Origin: Haloterrigena gelatinilytica
GTDB taxonomy: Archaea > Halobacteriota > Halobacteria > Halobacteriales > Natrialbaceae
Length of the DNA: 64,000 bases
NCBI RefSeq assembly: GCF_013342145.1
Contig: NZ_JABUQZ010000002.1
Coordinates: 1 to 64,000, forward strand
Reading direction: 5' to 3'
Below are positions 27,244 to 35,193 of this stretch, one piece after another (position 1 is the stretch's first letter; each line of letters begins with the position of its first letter). The notes below the pieces were generated by a model. The model saw only the letters and a program-made list of their open reading frames with translations, was not told where the DNA came from and did no database searches. Made by a program: the position numbers and the translations under genes.

Positions 27244-27559
27244 ACGGCGACGGCGCGGCTCGTCGAGTGCGACGGACGGCGATAGTAATGAGTATCCCCT
27301 CAAGCGGCGGCGGGTCGCGCGGATCTCGAGCGGGCGTCGAGATGAGTGGAAAGGTGGCTCCCGCGCCTGAATCGGAAACAGATGCTGGCACGCGAACTGC
27401 TCCGGTACGGATGACGGTCGTCGGGAGCCGTTCGTCCGTTCGAGTGCCGTGAATAAAAGTCCTTCTTACCTGCCACCGCGAGAAATCGTATCAACCGCTG
27501 CGAGAACCCGCGATCGTCGACGGCTCGAGCGAGCCGTCGACCCACTCCCGACCGAACAG
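27244..27559. other. Intergenic region, no gene supported
   Basis: The 316 bases between the convergent ends of the GT4 gene and the DUF7344-type regulator hold no frame with coding character and no evident repeat. A T-rich run (AAAAGTCCTTCTTACC) near 27456 could serve as termination signal. Confidence 0.4.
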
Positions 27560-28156
27560 TCACTCGATCCGCGATAACTTGCCGTCGACGTTCCGTTCGC
27601 GCCGTCGATTCGACACGGCGTGTGCCACCGAGAGGGCGAAGAAGGCGACGACGACGACGCCGGCGAGCCCGAGCGTCGGGACGGCCGACAGCGGCGGAAC
27701 GCTAAGGAACGCACCGGTGACGAGTGCCGCACCGACGACGCTCAGGGCCGCGTACCACCGATCCCACCGATCCTGCTGGTGGGTATCCGTGTCCAGATAC
27801 ATCATCAGCAGGTCGGCGTTGTCCGAAAGCGAGATCAGTCCCCGATCCTGATCGTACTCGACGATACCGGCGTCGTCCATCTTCGGTAGATGCGTCTGGT
27901 AAAGGGCGACGTACACGCGCTTGCGTTGATCGGAGCTGAGCGCGCTGACTTCGGTATCGTTCTCCCAGGCCGCGATCTGTTCGGCGAGTTCGCCGAGGGT
28001 GACCGTATCGTCGGCCTCGAGTAAGTACGCGAGGACTTCGCGTCGACGTCGGTTCTTCAGGAGCTCGAAAATGACGTCTTTCGACAGTCGTTGCTCCTCG
28101 TTCGAATCGGCGACCGATGCGATCTCGTCGGGCAGAGACGTATCGATCGACGACAT
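27560..28156 (-). CDS. DUF7344-like winged-helix membrane protein
   Basis: A 198-residue protein. Residues about 25-125 form the archaeal winged-helix module seen in DUF7344 proteins (DVIFELLKNRRRREVLAYL, then KRVYVALYQTHLPKMDDAGI, VEYDQDRGLISLSDNADLL). Two hydrophobic helices follow (YAALSVVGAALVTGAFL and LAGVVVVAFFALSVAHAV) and a basic C-terminus. It is probably a membrane-anchored transcriptional regulator facing the cytoplasm. The family is frequent in haloarchaea but its targets are largely unknown. It stands alone, divergent from the TFB gene across a long intergenic region. Confidence 0.85.
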   Translation of the reverse strand: MSSIDTSLPDEIASVADSNEEQRLSKDVIFELLKNRRRREVLAYLLEADDTVTLGELAEQIAAWENDTEVSALSSDQRKRVYVALYQTHLPKMDDAGIVEYDQDRGLISLSDNADLLMMYLDTDTHQQDRWDRWYAALSVVGAALVTGAFLSVPPLSAVPTLGLAGVVVVAFFALSVAHAVSNRRRERNVDGKLSRIE

Positions 28157-28906
28157 TACGATCGACCCCCTGTAGCCGGGATCGCGCTCCGGTTCGATTC
28201 ACACTGGTTACCGTACACGAAACGGCTGCCAAACTGTCGAATCGACGGAAGCCGCTGTCTGCTCGGTCGGCAAGTCGCAGTCACGATTGACACACCAAGT
28301 TGTACACCAATACTGAAACTCTTAAGGACGGCCACGTTTCGCACCGGCTGCAAAGCAGGTATGGAACGGCTTCGATCGGTCGCCGACGGCGTCGGGTATC
28401 GAGGTGGCGTCGGACGGTCTCGAGAATCGCTCGGCGAGAACAGTATTGGACGATTGTTCGACTGTACCGAGCGCGTACACGCACGACCGTTAGGGTAGCA
28501 GGGGCGTGAGCGGGGTCGAGGGACTGAACTGGGACACGACACTGGTTCGAAACGTTTGGTGCCGGCGACATAAAGGCGAACGACAGTTCGCCGGCGAAAG
28601 CCATATTTACGCGATGAACACGCGATTTACGTCCCGTTCATGAGGGAACGATGACCACATTTCATGTAGCATGTTCACTATAGACACAGTAGGGCGACGG
28701 CGCTACGCGATAGCGCTACGCCCGAACGCGACCGATGGGACACGGTCTCGGCACGGTTCGATCGACGCCACACAGCAGCGTCAGCGGCGATATGTCGCTT
28801 CTCTCATCTTCTCGCTTTCGAGCGAGGACGGCCGACTCGTAAGTCTGCGTTTCCCGCGAAACCATGTTAACCCCTTACAGTGCCTGCACCGATTCTTCCA
28901 CTACTG
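28157..28906. other. Long intergenic region with a hairpin
   Basis: The 750 bases upstream of TFB have no credible gene. At 28692-28724 an imperfect palindrome centres on GCGCTACGCGATAGCGC, with outer GGGCG and CGCCC arms, and could be an operator or a structured leader. The rest is unremarkable. Confidence 0.5.
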
Positions 28907-29863
28907 ATGACGCGGTCCATTATCGATCACACCACGAGCGAATCAACCGAGACAGAGACCGGTCTATGTCCGGACTGCGAAACCGATACGATCGTCCACG
29001 ACCCGGACCGCGGCGAGCGAGTCTGCGAGGAGTGCGGGCTCGTTCTGACCGAAGATCCGATCGATTACGGCCCCGAATGGCGAGCCTTCAACGCCCAGGA
29101 ACACGACGAGCTCTCCCGCGTCGGCGCGCCGCTGACCCAGTCGATGCACGATCGGGGACTGACGACGACCATCGACTGGCGCAACAAGGACGCCAACGGC
29201 CACTCGATGTCGGCCGACAAACAGGGCCAGCTCCACCGACTCCGCGTCTGGCAGGAACGCATCCGCACGAAAAACGCCGGCGAACGCAATCTGAAGTACG
29301 CGCTCTCGGAAATCGATCGCATGGTCAGCGCGTTAGGAGTTCCAAAGCCCGTCAAAGAGACCGCAAGCGTCATTTACCGACGCGCGCTCGAGCAGGATCT
29401 CATCCGCGGCCGATCGATCGAGGGCGTCGCCACCAGCGCGCTGTACACGGCCTGTCGTAAGGAGGACATTCCGCGGAGCCTCGAGGAAGTAACCTCCGTC
29501 TCCCGGGTCGACCAGCGGGAGATCGGCCGGACGTATCGGTATATCGCCGACGAACTCGACATCAATCTGGAGCCGACGAATCCGCGCCAGTTCGTTCCCC
29601 GCTTCTGTTCCGAACTCGACGTCGGCAAGGACGTCGAGACGAAGGCCGTCGAAATCATCGACCAAACGACCGAGCAGGGGCTACACTCGGGAAAGTCGCC
29701 GACCGGCTTCGCCGCCGCCGCCATCTACGCCGCCGGGTTGTTGTGCGACGAGACGATCCCCCAGCGGGCCGTCGCCGACACCGCCCAGACGACCGTGGTC
29801 ACGGTACGGAACCGGTACCGCGAGCAACTCGAGGCGATCGATCAGCAGCCGGCGACGACGTGA
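28907..29863 (+). CDS. tfb: Transcription initiation factor IIB (TFB)
   Basis: A 318-residue general transcription factor that bridges TBP at the TATA box and RNA polymerase. The N-terminal zinc ribbon uses Cys21, Cys24, Cys40 and Cys43 (CPDCETDT, then VCEECGLVL). The B-finger region follows with the conserved VGAPLTQSMHDRGL. Two cyclin-fold repeats fill residues about 125-310 (VKETASVIYRRALEQDLIRG and GLHSGKSPTGFAAAAIYAAG). All parts are complete. ATG 28907 is preferred because the nine residues upstream are not family-like. Haloarchaea carry several TFB paralogues, so which promoters it serves cannot be told. Confidence 0.97.
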   Translation: MTRSIIDHTTSESTETETGLCPDCETDTIVHDPDRGERVCEECGLVLTEDPIDYGPEWRAFNAQEHDELSRVGAPLTQSMHDRGLTTTIDWRNKDANGHSMSADKQGQLHRLRVWQERIRTKNAGERNLKYALSEIDRMVSALGVPKPVKETASVIYRRALEQDLIRGRSIEGVATSALYTACRKEDIPRSLEEVTSVSRVDQREIGRTYRYIADELDINLEPTNPRQFVPRFCSELDVGKDVETKAVEIIDQTTEQGLHSGKSPTGFAAAAIYAAGLLCDETIPQRAVADTAQTTVVTVRNRYREQLEAIDQQPATT

Positions 29864-29873
29864 TCGGCCGCGG

Positions 29874-30050
29874 TCACATGATCGATCGCTCGTCTTCTTC
29901 GTAGAGTCCCTCGTCGGCCAGCGCGTGGAGGTTCGCGTACGGCACGAACGCGATGAACTCGTCGTCCTCGTCGTAGAGTTCGACGCCGTCGTCGACGTGG
30001 TCGTACCGCTCGCACTGGATCTGTCCTTCGGGGAGGATTGCGCGATACAT
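29874..30050 (-). CDS. Small conserved haloarchaeal protein
   Basis: A 58-residue acidic protein (MYRAILPEGQIQCERYDHVD, then FIAFVPYANLHAL) that I recall as a recurrent small haloarchaeal protein without a known function. ATG 30050 is chosen over a longer frame, whose extra 30 residues run through the promoter. On the minus strand a TATA-like AGCTATATTTGGG lies about 25-30 bases before it. It is convergent with the TFB gene, with 10 bases between the stops. Confidence 0.75.
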   Translation of the reverse strand: MYRAILPEGQIQCERYDHVDDGVELYDEDDEFIAFVPYANLHALADEGLYEEDERSIM

Positions 30051-30211
30051 ACTCCCTAGGACGCCGTCCACCCAAATATAGCTGGGCGGTGGTTTCGGTC
30101 GCGGGGAGCGGATTTCGCGTGTTCTCGCATCCGCACGCAACCACGGCGACGAGCCGCTACCGTGAGGAAATCGTTACAGTGATGACACTACGATGTCGAA
30201 CGGAATTCAGA

Positions 30212-31225
30212 ATGAGCGAGGATACCGAGGTCGACGTCGAAGTCCACGAGGACGTCACGTACGCGACGCGCGACGCCGGCGAGCTGGGGCTCGATCTGTT
30301 CGTCCCCGCGGTCGACGATCCGCCGCTGGTCGTCTACGTCCACGGCGGCGGCTGGATCGCCGAGACCCGCGACAACGTTCCGGAGCCGGAACGGTACGCG
30401 GCCGAGTGGGAGTGTGCGATCGCCAGCGTGAGCTACCGATTGGCCGCGATTCCCGACGCCCTCGAGGACGGCGTCGAGTTCGCGATCGACCCGGCGAACG
30501 ACACGCCGCGGGGCGTCTTCCCCGACCAGTTCGTCGACGTGAAGGCGGCGATCAGGTGGCTGCGGGCGAACGCCGACGAGTACGGCTACGACGCGACGGA
30601 CGTCGCGGCGTGGGGCGCGTCGGCCGGCGGTCACCTGGCCCTCCTCGCGGGAGTCGTCGACGACGTCGAAGCGCTCGCGGGGGACGCCTTCTCGGAAGCG
30701 GACCTCGAGAAGGCGGTCGCCCCCGACGAGTCGGGCGCCGTCCAGGCGGTCGTCGACTGGTACGGCGTCGCGGATCTCACGCTGGTCCCGGACGACCCGA
30801 CCGATCCCGCCTCGCTGCTCATCGGCGGCCCGAAATCGGAGCGCGAGGCCGCGTTCGTGCAGGCGAGTCCGGTGACCCACGTCTCCGCGGAGACGCCGCC
30901 GGTCCTCTGTATGCACGGTCGCGAAGACGCGGTGGTTCCGATCGAACACAGCCGCGTGCTGTTCGACGCGCTGGACGAGGCCGGCGTCGACGCGGCGCTG
31001 TACGAACTGCACGACCGCAACCACGTCTGGGTGACCGGCGGCGTCGAGGAGATCGAGTCGGAACGGGTAGCGATGGACCTCCTGACCGCGGATCCGACGC
31101 CCGCACAGTCGATCACCGAGACCGTCCACCTCGAGGAAGGCGGCTCCGCGACCTCGCTCATCGACGGGACGCCCCCGGCGGGACCGGACGCGATCGAGCG
31201 ATTCCTCGAGCGCACGATCGAGTAA
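30212..31225 (+). CDS. Alpha/beta hydrolase (esterase/lipase type)
   Basis: A 337-residue hydrolase of the hormone-sensitive-lipase-like group. The oxyanion-hole motif HGGGWIAE is near residue 47, the nucleophile elbow is GASAGGHLALLAG, the acid is in GREDAVVPIEHS and the catalytic His in DRNHVWVTGG. No signal peptide is seen. ATG 30212 (MSEDTEVDVEVHED) was chosen because the frame's upstream extension is basic and overlaps the neighbour's promoter. The substrate is unknown. The C-terminal 50 residues after the catalytic His (DPTPAQSITETVHLEEGG) are an extension of uncertain role. Confidence 0.9.
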   Translation: MSEDTEVDVEVHEDVTYATRDAGELGLDLFVPAVDDPPLVVYVHGGGWIAETRDNVPEPERYAAEWECAIASVSYRLAAIPDALEDGVEFAIDPANDTPRGVFPDQFVDVKAAIRWLRANADEYGYDATDVAAWGASAGGHLALLAGVVDDVEALAGDAFSEADLEKAVAPDESGAVQAVVDWYGVADLTLVPDDPTDPASLLIGGPKSEREAAFVQASPVTHVSAETPPVLCMHGREDAVVPIEHSRVLFDALDEAGVDAALYELHDRNHVWVTGGVEEIESERVAMDLLTADPTPAQSITETVHLEEGGSATSLIDGTPPAGPDAIERFLERTIE

Positions 31226-31352
31226 TCCGGAATCGGCGTCCGGTGGCTGAATCGGGAGCAGCGGACGTCGGTCGTATGCGCGAGAGACACTGCTTTCCTC
31301 CCCCTGCGTCCGCATCCTTCCGAAAGCGCGGCCCCGCGAATCAGCGACAAGT

Positions 31353-31373
31353 CGGACACCCCGCTATCGACGT
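31353..31373. repeat. Direct repeat copy 1, CGGACACCCCGCTATCGAYGT
   Basis: Twenty of 21 bases match the copy at 31453, exactly 100 bases away. No gene frame explains it. Confidence 0.7.
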
Positions 31374-31452
31374 GTTCGGCGTTACGTGGCGAGACGGAGA
31401 GAGTGGATTTCGTGTGTTCTCGTTCTCGAGCCACACCCGATACCGAGTGTAG

Positions 31453-31473
31453 CGGACACCCCGCTATCGATGT
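31453..31473. repeat. Direct repeat copy 2, CGGACACCCCGCTATCGAYGT
   Basis: The second copy of the 21-base repeat in the 500-base gap (31226-31728) after the hydrolase gene. The gap also holds a GTGGATTTCGTGTGTTCTCG block at 31403-31422 that recurs with two differences at 30108-30127. Nothing else recognisable is in the gap. Confidence 0.7.
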
Positions 31474-31728
31474 CTTCGATCTCACTTTGATTGAGGGGGA
31501 GGATTCACGACCGGGTCCGTCTCCCGTGGACAGCCGTCGTCTCCGGCCAGCACTCGCTGGCCCGTCTGCGGGATCGACCGCCGACGACCGCTCGAGACGG
31601 ACCCAGAGCTACCGAACCCGAGCGAACACCCGCGAGCGGTTGCATCGCGTGTCGGTGGAACCGTCTCGAGTCCCGGTCGGGGACTAGATCACCCGCGCTC
31701 GAGGGCGGGCGCGGTCGCGTGGACGGCG

Positions 31729-32706
31729 CTAGCCGTGGACGCCAGTTGTCTCCGGGTCGGGCGGGTCCGGCTCGCCCGCCTCGTCACCGGTGGTCGTCGC
31801 ACCGTCGCGGCTCCCCGCGCCGGGGATCGAGGCGTCCGCGGGGAGGAGCAGCCGTCGTTCGGTGTACTCGAGGCCGTTCTTGCGTTCGGTCTTCCGGCGC
31901 ACCGCGAGCCGGTTCTTCGAGAGGTCGAGGACGGCGTCGATCGTCCGGGAGACCAGCTTCTTCGCGTAGCTCTCGGAGATGCCCGGCTCCCGGCGGCGGA
32001 TCCAGTGTCGGAGGTCGCTGGCCGTGACGTACTCGGCGACGTCCTTGCAGCCGCGTTCCCACGGATCGTCGCCGACGCTCGGGTCGGTCCGGGCCTGCCA
32101 GAGCTTCGCGGCCAGTCTGGTGGGCAAGGAGTTCGCCGCGGCGCGGCGGCGATCGTCGTCCATCCGGGCGAGCTGCTGGATCGGGAGCAAGTCGCCGAAG
32201 GCGAGCGACACGTCGCCGCCGCGCTCGAGCGGGTCGGCGCTCTCCGGGAGGCGGTAGTAGGCGTTCCCGTCGTCCTTCTCGATGCGCTCGAGGCGGCCGT
32301 CGGCGACGGTGACCGCGCACTCGTCGACGTTGTCGGTCTCGAGGTGGGCGCCCTTCTCGAGTTCGCGGGACTGGAGCTCAGCGATCCGCTCCTTGTTCGC
32401 GGTGGCCTTGTTGCACGCGGCTTCGGCGAGGCCCTCGAGTCGCCGCGTTTCCGACTCGAGGTCGTCGGCTCGCGTTTCGACGGCCTCGGTCCGCGTCTCG
32501 CAGTCCGCGAGCTGGTCCTCGAGTTCGGCGACGGTGTCGGCGAGTCGGTCGCGGTCGCGTTCCAGTTCCTCGATGCGGTCGTCCTTGCGCTCGAGTTCGG
32601 TCTCGAGGGACTCGAGGCGGTCGCGAAGGCGTTCGAACTCGCCGCTACGGGCGGGGTCGGAATCGGTCGACGGCGATGCGTCCGTGTCGGGTGCTGACGA
32701 TGGCAT
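31729..32706 (-). CDS. Coiled-coil protein with putative DNA-binding C-terminus
   Basis: A 325-residue protein I cannot assign to a family. Residues about 20-125 are a strongly predicted coiled coil (FERLRDRLESLETELERKDD onward). The centre is a globular domain (LAFGDLLPIQQLARMDDDRR, SLPTRLAAKLWQARTD). Near residue 220 is a helix-turn-helix-like pattern (DVAEYVTASDLRHWIRRREP) followed by SYAKKLVSRTID, suggesting a DNA-binding role. The tail is disordered. The coiled coil should mediate dimerisation. It follows the small coiled-coil gene at 32782 by 75 bases and may be cotranscribed. Proteins of this layout are frequent in haloarchaeal accessory regions (recollection, moderate certainty). Confidence 0.65.
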   Translation of the reverse strand: MPSSAPDTDASPSTDSDPARSGEFERLRDRLESLETELERKDDRIEELERDRDRLADTVAELEDQLADCETRTEAVETRADDLESETRRLEGLAEAACNKATANKERIAELQSRELEKGAHLETDNVDECAVTVADGRLERIEKDDGNAYYRLPESADPLERGGDVSLAFGDLLPIQQLARMDDDRRRAAANSLPTRLAAKLWQARTDPSVGDDPWERGCKDVAEYVTASDLRHWIRRREPGISESYAKKLVSRTIDAVLDLSKNRLAVRRKTERKNGLEYTERRLLLPADASIPGAGSRDGATTTGDEAGEPDPPDPETTGVHG

Positions 32707-32781
32707 TGAACTGTCTGCTGTGGGGAAAGATGGTCGGACGGCGATACGACGGCTCGAGCGACGCTGCGGGCGGCGTCGAAC

Positions 32782-33042
32782 TCAGGTCGAGTCCCGCAGC
32801 TCGTCGGTGGCGTGGGGGTGATCCCGAAGCGCGAGCGTCAGCGGGTGGAGCTGGGCTCGGATCTCGCGCAAGTGACGCCGCGCCCGTGCGCGCGTCGGCT
32901 CGTCGAAGGGCTCGGTCTCCGCGATCGACTCGAGGAGCCGTTCGGTCTCCCGATCGAGCGCCTCGAGTCGCTCGATATACTGGCGGACGAGCATGGCCTC
33001 GAGGCGCTCGCGCTCGGTCGGGACCCGCGGCTCGTCGGTCAT
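32782..33042 (-). CDS. Small coiled-coil protein, paired with the downstream coiled-coil gene
   Basis: An 86-residue, almost wholly helical charged protein (RLEAMLVRQYIERLEALDRE, then ARRHLREIRAQLHPLTLAL). No membrane segment or metal site is present. The frame lies directly upstream of the 325-residue coiled-coil gene on the same strand, 75 bases apart, so a shared operon and a physical interaction are reasonable guesses. A TATA-like stretch (GTATTATTCC on the minus strand near 33112-33124) lies upstream. No function can be assigned. Confidence 0.6.
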   Translation of the reverse strand: MTDEPRVPTERERLEAMLVRQYIERLEALDRETERLLESIAETEPFDEPTRARARRHLREIRAQLHPLTLALRDHPHATDELRDST

Positions 33043-33435
33043 CGGCGGTCACCTCTCGGTTTGTGGGTGGCCGGGTCTCGAGAAAGTCTAATCGCCCGCG
33101 CGTACGTGCGGAGTGGAATAATACGTTTCAGTGTGTCGTACGTGTAGCCATCGCCGTGATGGGCAGCCGCTACGCCTGACTCGTGAGCCCTACAGTTATG
33201 GGCCCGTGGGCTTTCTTGTCGCATGGCTTCTGAAATCCCTGGTGTGGGATCGGAAGCCGCGTCCGACGTGCTCCTACACGTCGGGCAGTTCTCGACGAGT
33301 GCCCGGAGGACCGGCTTCCATACGTCTCATCACAGCGTGACAGTAAATAGCTTACTCACTATCTCTGCGTCATAACGCAGTATTTCAGTCTAAAAAAGCA
33401 GTGTTAGTGAGTAGTTCACACACATCGTAGCGCAT
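33043..33435. other. Intergenic region with an 8-bp stem-loop
   Basis: A hairpin CCGACGTG-ctccta-CACGTCGG lies at 33263-33284. The surrounding GGAAGCCGCGTC resembles the stem-loop at the end of haloarchaeal TnpB-type insertion elements, but no transposase frame is attached, so an element remnant is only a guess. A 50-codon frame from 33223 runs through it and is not supported. GC content falls from here on. Confidence 0.4.
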
Positions 33436-33732
33436 ATGAATACAGTTCGTAATACTGCAAGCGTGGTTCGACAACCTGCGGAGTGGATGCAACCCGTCGA
33501 CGACCGAATCCTCGAGATTTTCCGCGACCACGGAAATCTCACCCCCGCAGCAGTCGAGAAATTCGGTGGTCCCTCGAGTAGCCACGCCAGCCGTAGGTGC
33601 AAACAGTTAGCTCGGTACGGCCTCCTCGAGCAGATCGTCACCGGCCTCTATACGATCACTGACGAGGGAAAGGCATATCTCGATGAGGAGTTGGATGCGA
33701 GCGAACTCGAAGCATCAGCCGAGACTTCGTAG
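33436..33732 (+). CDS. Winged-helix regulator, phage PhiH1-repressor-like
   Basis: A 98-residue DNA-binding protein. The winged helix is clear: WMQPVDDRILEIFRDHGNLT, then SSHASRRCKQLARYGLLEQI and VTGLYTITDEGKAYLDEEL. It matches small haloarchaeal repressors of the PhiH1 type, often found on proviruses and integrated elements. It marks the left edge of the AT-richer accessory region. An AT-rich run (TCTAAAAAAG near 33390) precedes the gene. Next downstream is a membrane protein on the same strand, after 324 bases with no gene. Target unknown. Confidence 0.85.
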   Translation: MNTVRNTASVVRQPAEWMQPVDDRILEIFRDHGNLTPAAVEKFGGPSSSHASRRCKQLARYGLLEQIVTGLYTITDEGKAYLDEELDASELEASAETS

Positions 33733-34056
33733 CAACTTCCCGTGCGACAATTGAGATACTGTCTCTTTACTTCATACCGAATTTGTGATCACGAACCTCT
33801 CTTTCCACCCATATCTTCATTGAAATCTACAATGTTGAGAGATGAAAGTGGACGGAGAGACCTTATTCTAGAGATAACGGTAAATCGGAATATGAACACG
33901 GAAAACCCGTCCTCGTGTTCATATTCGAGAAATTGATCCTCGCGATGTACAACTGCAGGGGAAGAAAAGAGTTGGCCATGACTTGAATTATCTGTTTCAG
34001 TAAATGGAGGGGTTTTGGCAATAACACATATTATTTTACAGGATAGTATCTTGACT

Positions 34057-34635
34057 ATGATATCGCTGTTGGGGGTTGCTTGCAACTTCGTAGGGTCGGC
34101 ATTTATGGCTGTTCCTCAAATACCAAGTGTCTTCAAATGGTTCCATTCTTATTATCCAATTTCGAACATCGATGCCGCAGAGACCAAACTATATACTGAC
34201 GAAGAAATCACCAAGAAAAATCCGAACTTCGGATATATGTCTAAAATTCTCCGTTCGATGCCAGAACCGTTTAATCAAGGGAGACACCAATTCCTTTCTG
34301 AAACTACTGCAGTATTCTATTCTGAGTCATTTGATGAGGAAATCAGGGTCGAAACAGCCGAACTAAATCTAATAAAAATAGAGAAAATAGGTGATGATTA
34401 TGTTTCTGACTCTGACTTTCGGTTGATATTTGAACCTAAGAACAAGCGCGAGATGCGATCAAAACTTCCGGTTGTAGGGGAAGACATAAGTTTCCGTACT
34501 GAAGTTCCAAATGGGCGATTCCCAGATATGGTAGAAGAATATAAGGAGACTTTTTTCGTCAAATGGGGAGTTATCATACTGACGATAGGGTTTCTAATTC
34601 AGCTCTCGCCATATGCACTGTCACTCATAATATAA
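34057..34635 (+). CDS. Two-TM protein of unknown function, AT-rich gene
   Basis: A 192-residue protein I do not recognise. A hydrophobic segment opens it (MISLLGVACNFVGSAFMAVP) and another closes it (WGVIILTIGFLIQLSPYALS), with a soluble middle of about 140 residues between (SETTAVFYSESFDEEIRVET, then KLPVVGEDISFRTEV). Codon use is clearly AT-rich compared with the flanking core genes, which points to acquisition. ATG 34057 is preferred to an in-frame TTG 14 codons upstream. The topology, with a soluble domain held by helices at both ends, is seen in some membrane-associated defence effectors, but no such family is identified here. Confidence 0.7.
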   Translation: MISLLGVACNFVGSAFMAVPQIPSVFKWFHSYYPISNIDAAETKLYTDEEITKKNPNFGYMSKILRSMPEPFNQGRHQFLSETTAVFYSESFDEEIRVETAELNLIKIEKIGDDYVSDSDFRLIFEPKNKREMRSKLPVVGEDISFRTEVPNGRFPDMVEEYKETFFVKWGVIILTIGFLIQLSPYALSLII

Positions 34636-34688
34636 TTTATAGGTACCGTGGGTTGTGTCTAAATTACACTACTTAAGTTACCGAATCG

Positions 34689-34985
34689 CATCACTTACTG
34701 TAAGCCATGCTGGTCCGCGATTTCGACGCAAGGCTCAAGGCCAGATATTCTTTCTCCATTCCTTTGTGCTCCTGCGTGAGCAGTACCAGTGCGAGGACGA
34801 TCAGAAGATCGTCTTGTGGGTGCCGCATGACGCACACGGCTGGCTGCGGCTTTACTGATAAACCCTCGTAGGCGTATCCGACAATCATAGTTACCGAGGT
34901 TCCACCTCTTCCTACCAGCAGGGTAGCGCTGCTGTGACGTCCAATATCTGCCGGCTCAATTTTTCACTAGCGCGGCACGCAGAGC
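34689..34985 (-). pseudogene. Decayed repeat, copy 1 (MRHPQD sequence)
   Basis: On the minus strand 34930-34689 carries a frame with CVMRHPQDDLLI that matches CVMRHPQDNLLI in copy 2 at 37.0-37.2 kb. After DDLLI the similarity continues only in another frame, ending at a matching WLTVSD/LAVSD. That shows frameshift decay. Bases 34930-34985 also resemble the 3' end of the membrane gene at 36513 (GAAAAATTGAGCCGGC against GAAAATTGGCCGGC). I cannot name the parent gene. The rest of 34986-35193 holds nothing recognisable. Confidence 0.6.
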
Positions 34986-35193
34986 GCGCGCTGCGCAATT
35001 ACCCTGCCCCCTTAGGCCCCTATCAGTACTGGCACTACACCTATCTGATTGTCATTGTTGTCATTGTACACACGGATTTTCACAGTTCGTGTGCATATTC
35101 AAGAGCCAAGATTTGTCGGCGTGCATCCGTAGGAGAAAGGAGAGGAGATATTAAAATCAAACATTACCTAGTATGATTGAATATTTCTTCCCC

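Noticed and set aside
33223-33375. A 50-codon protein starting MASEIPGVGSEAASD
   Set aside because: It runs through the hairpin, has no coding character beyond the first residues and no recognised relative.
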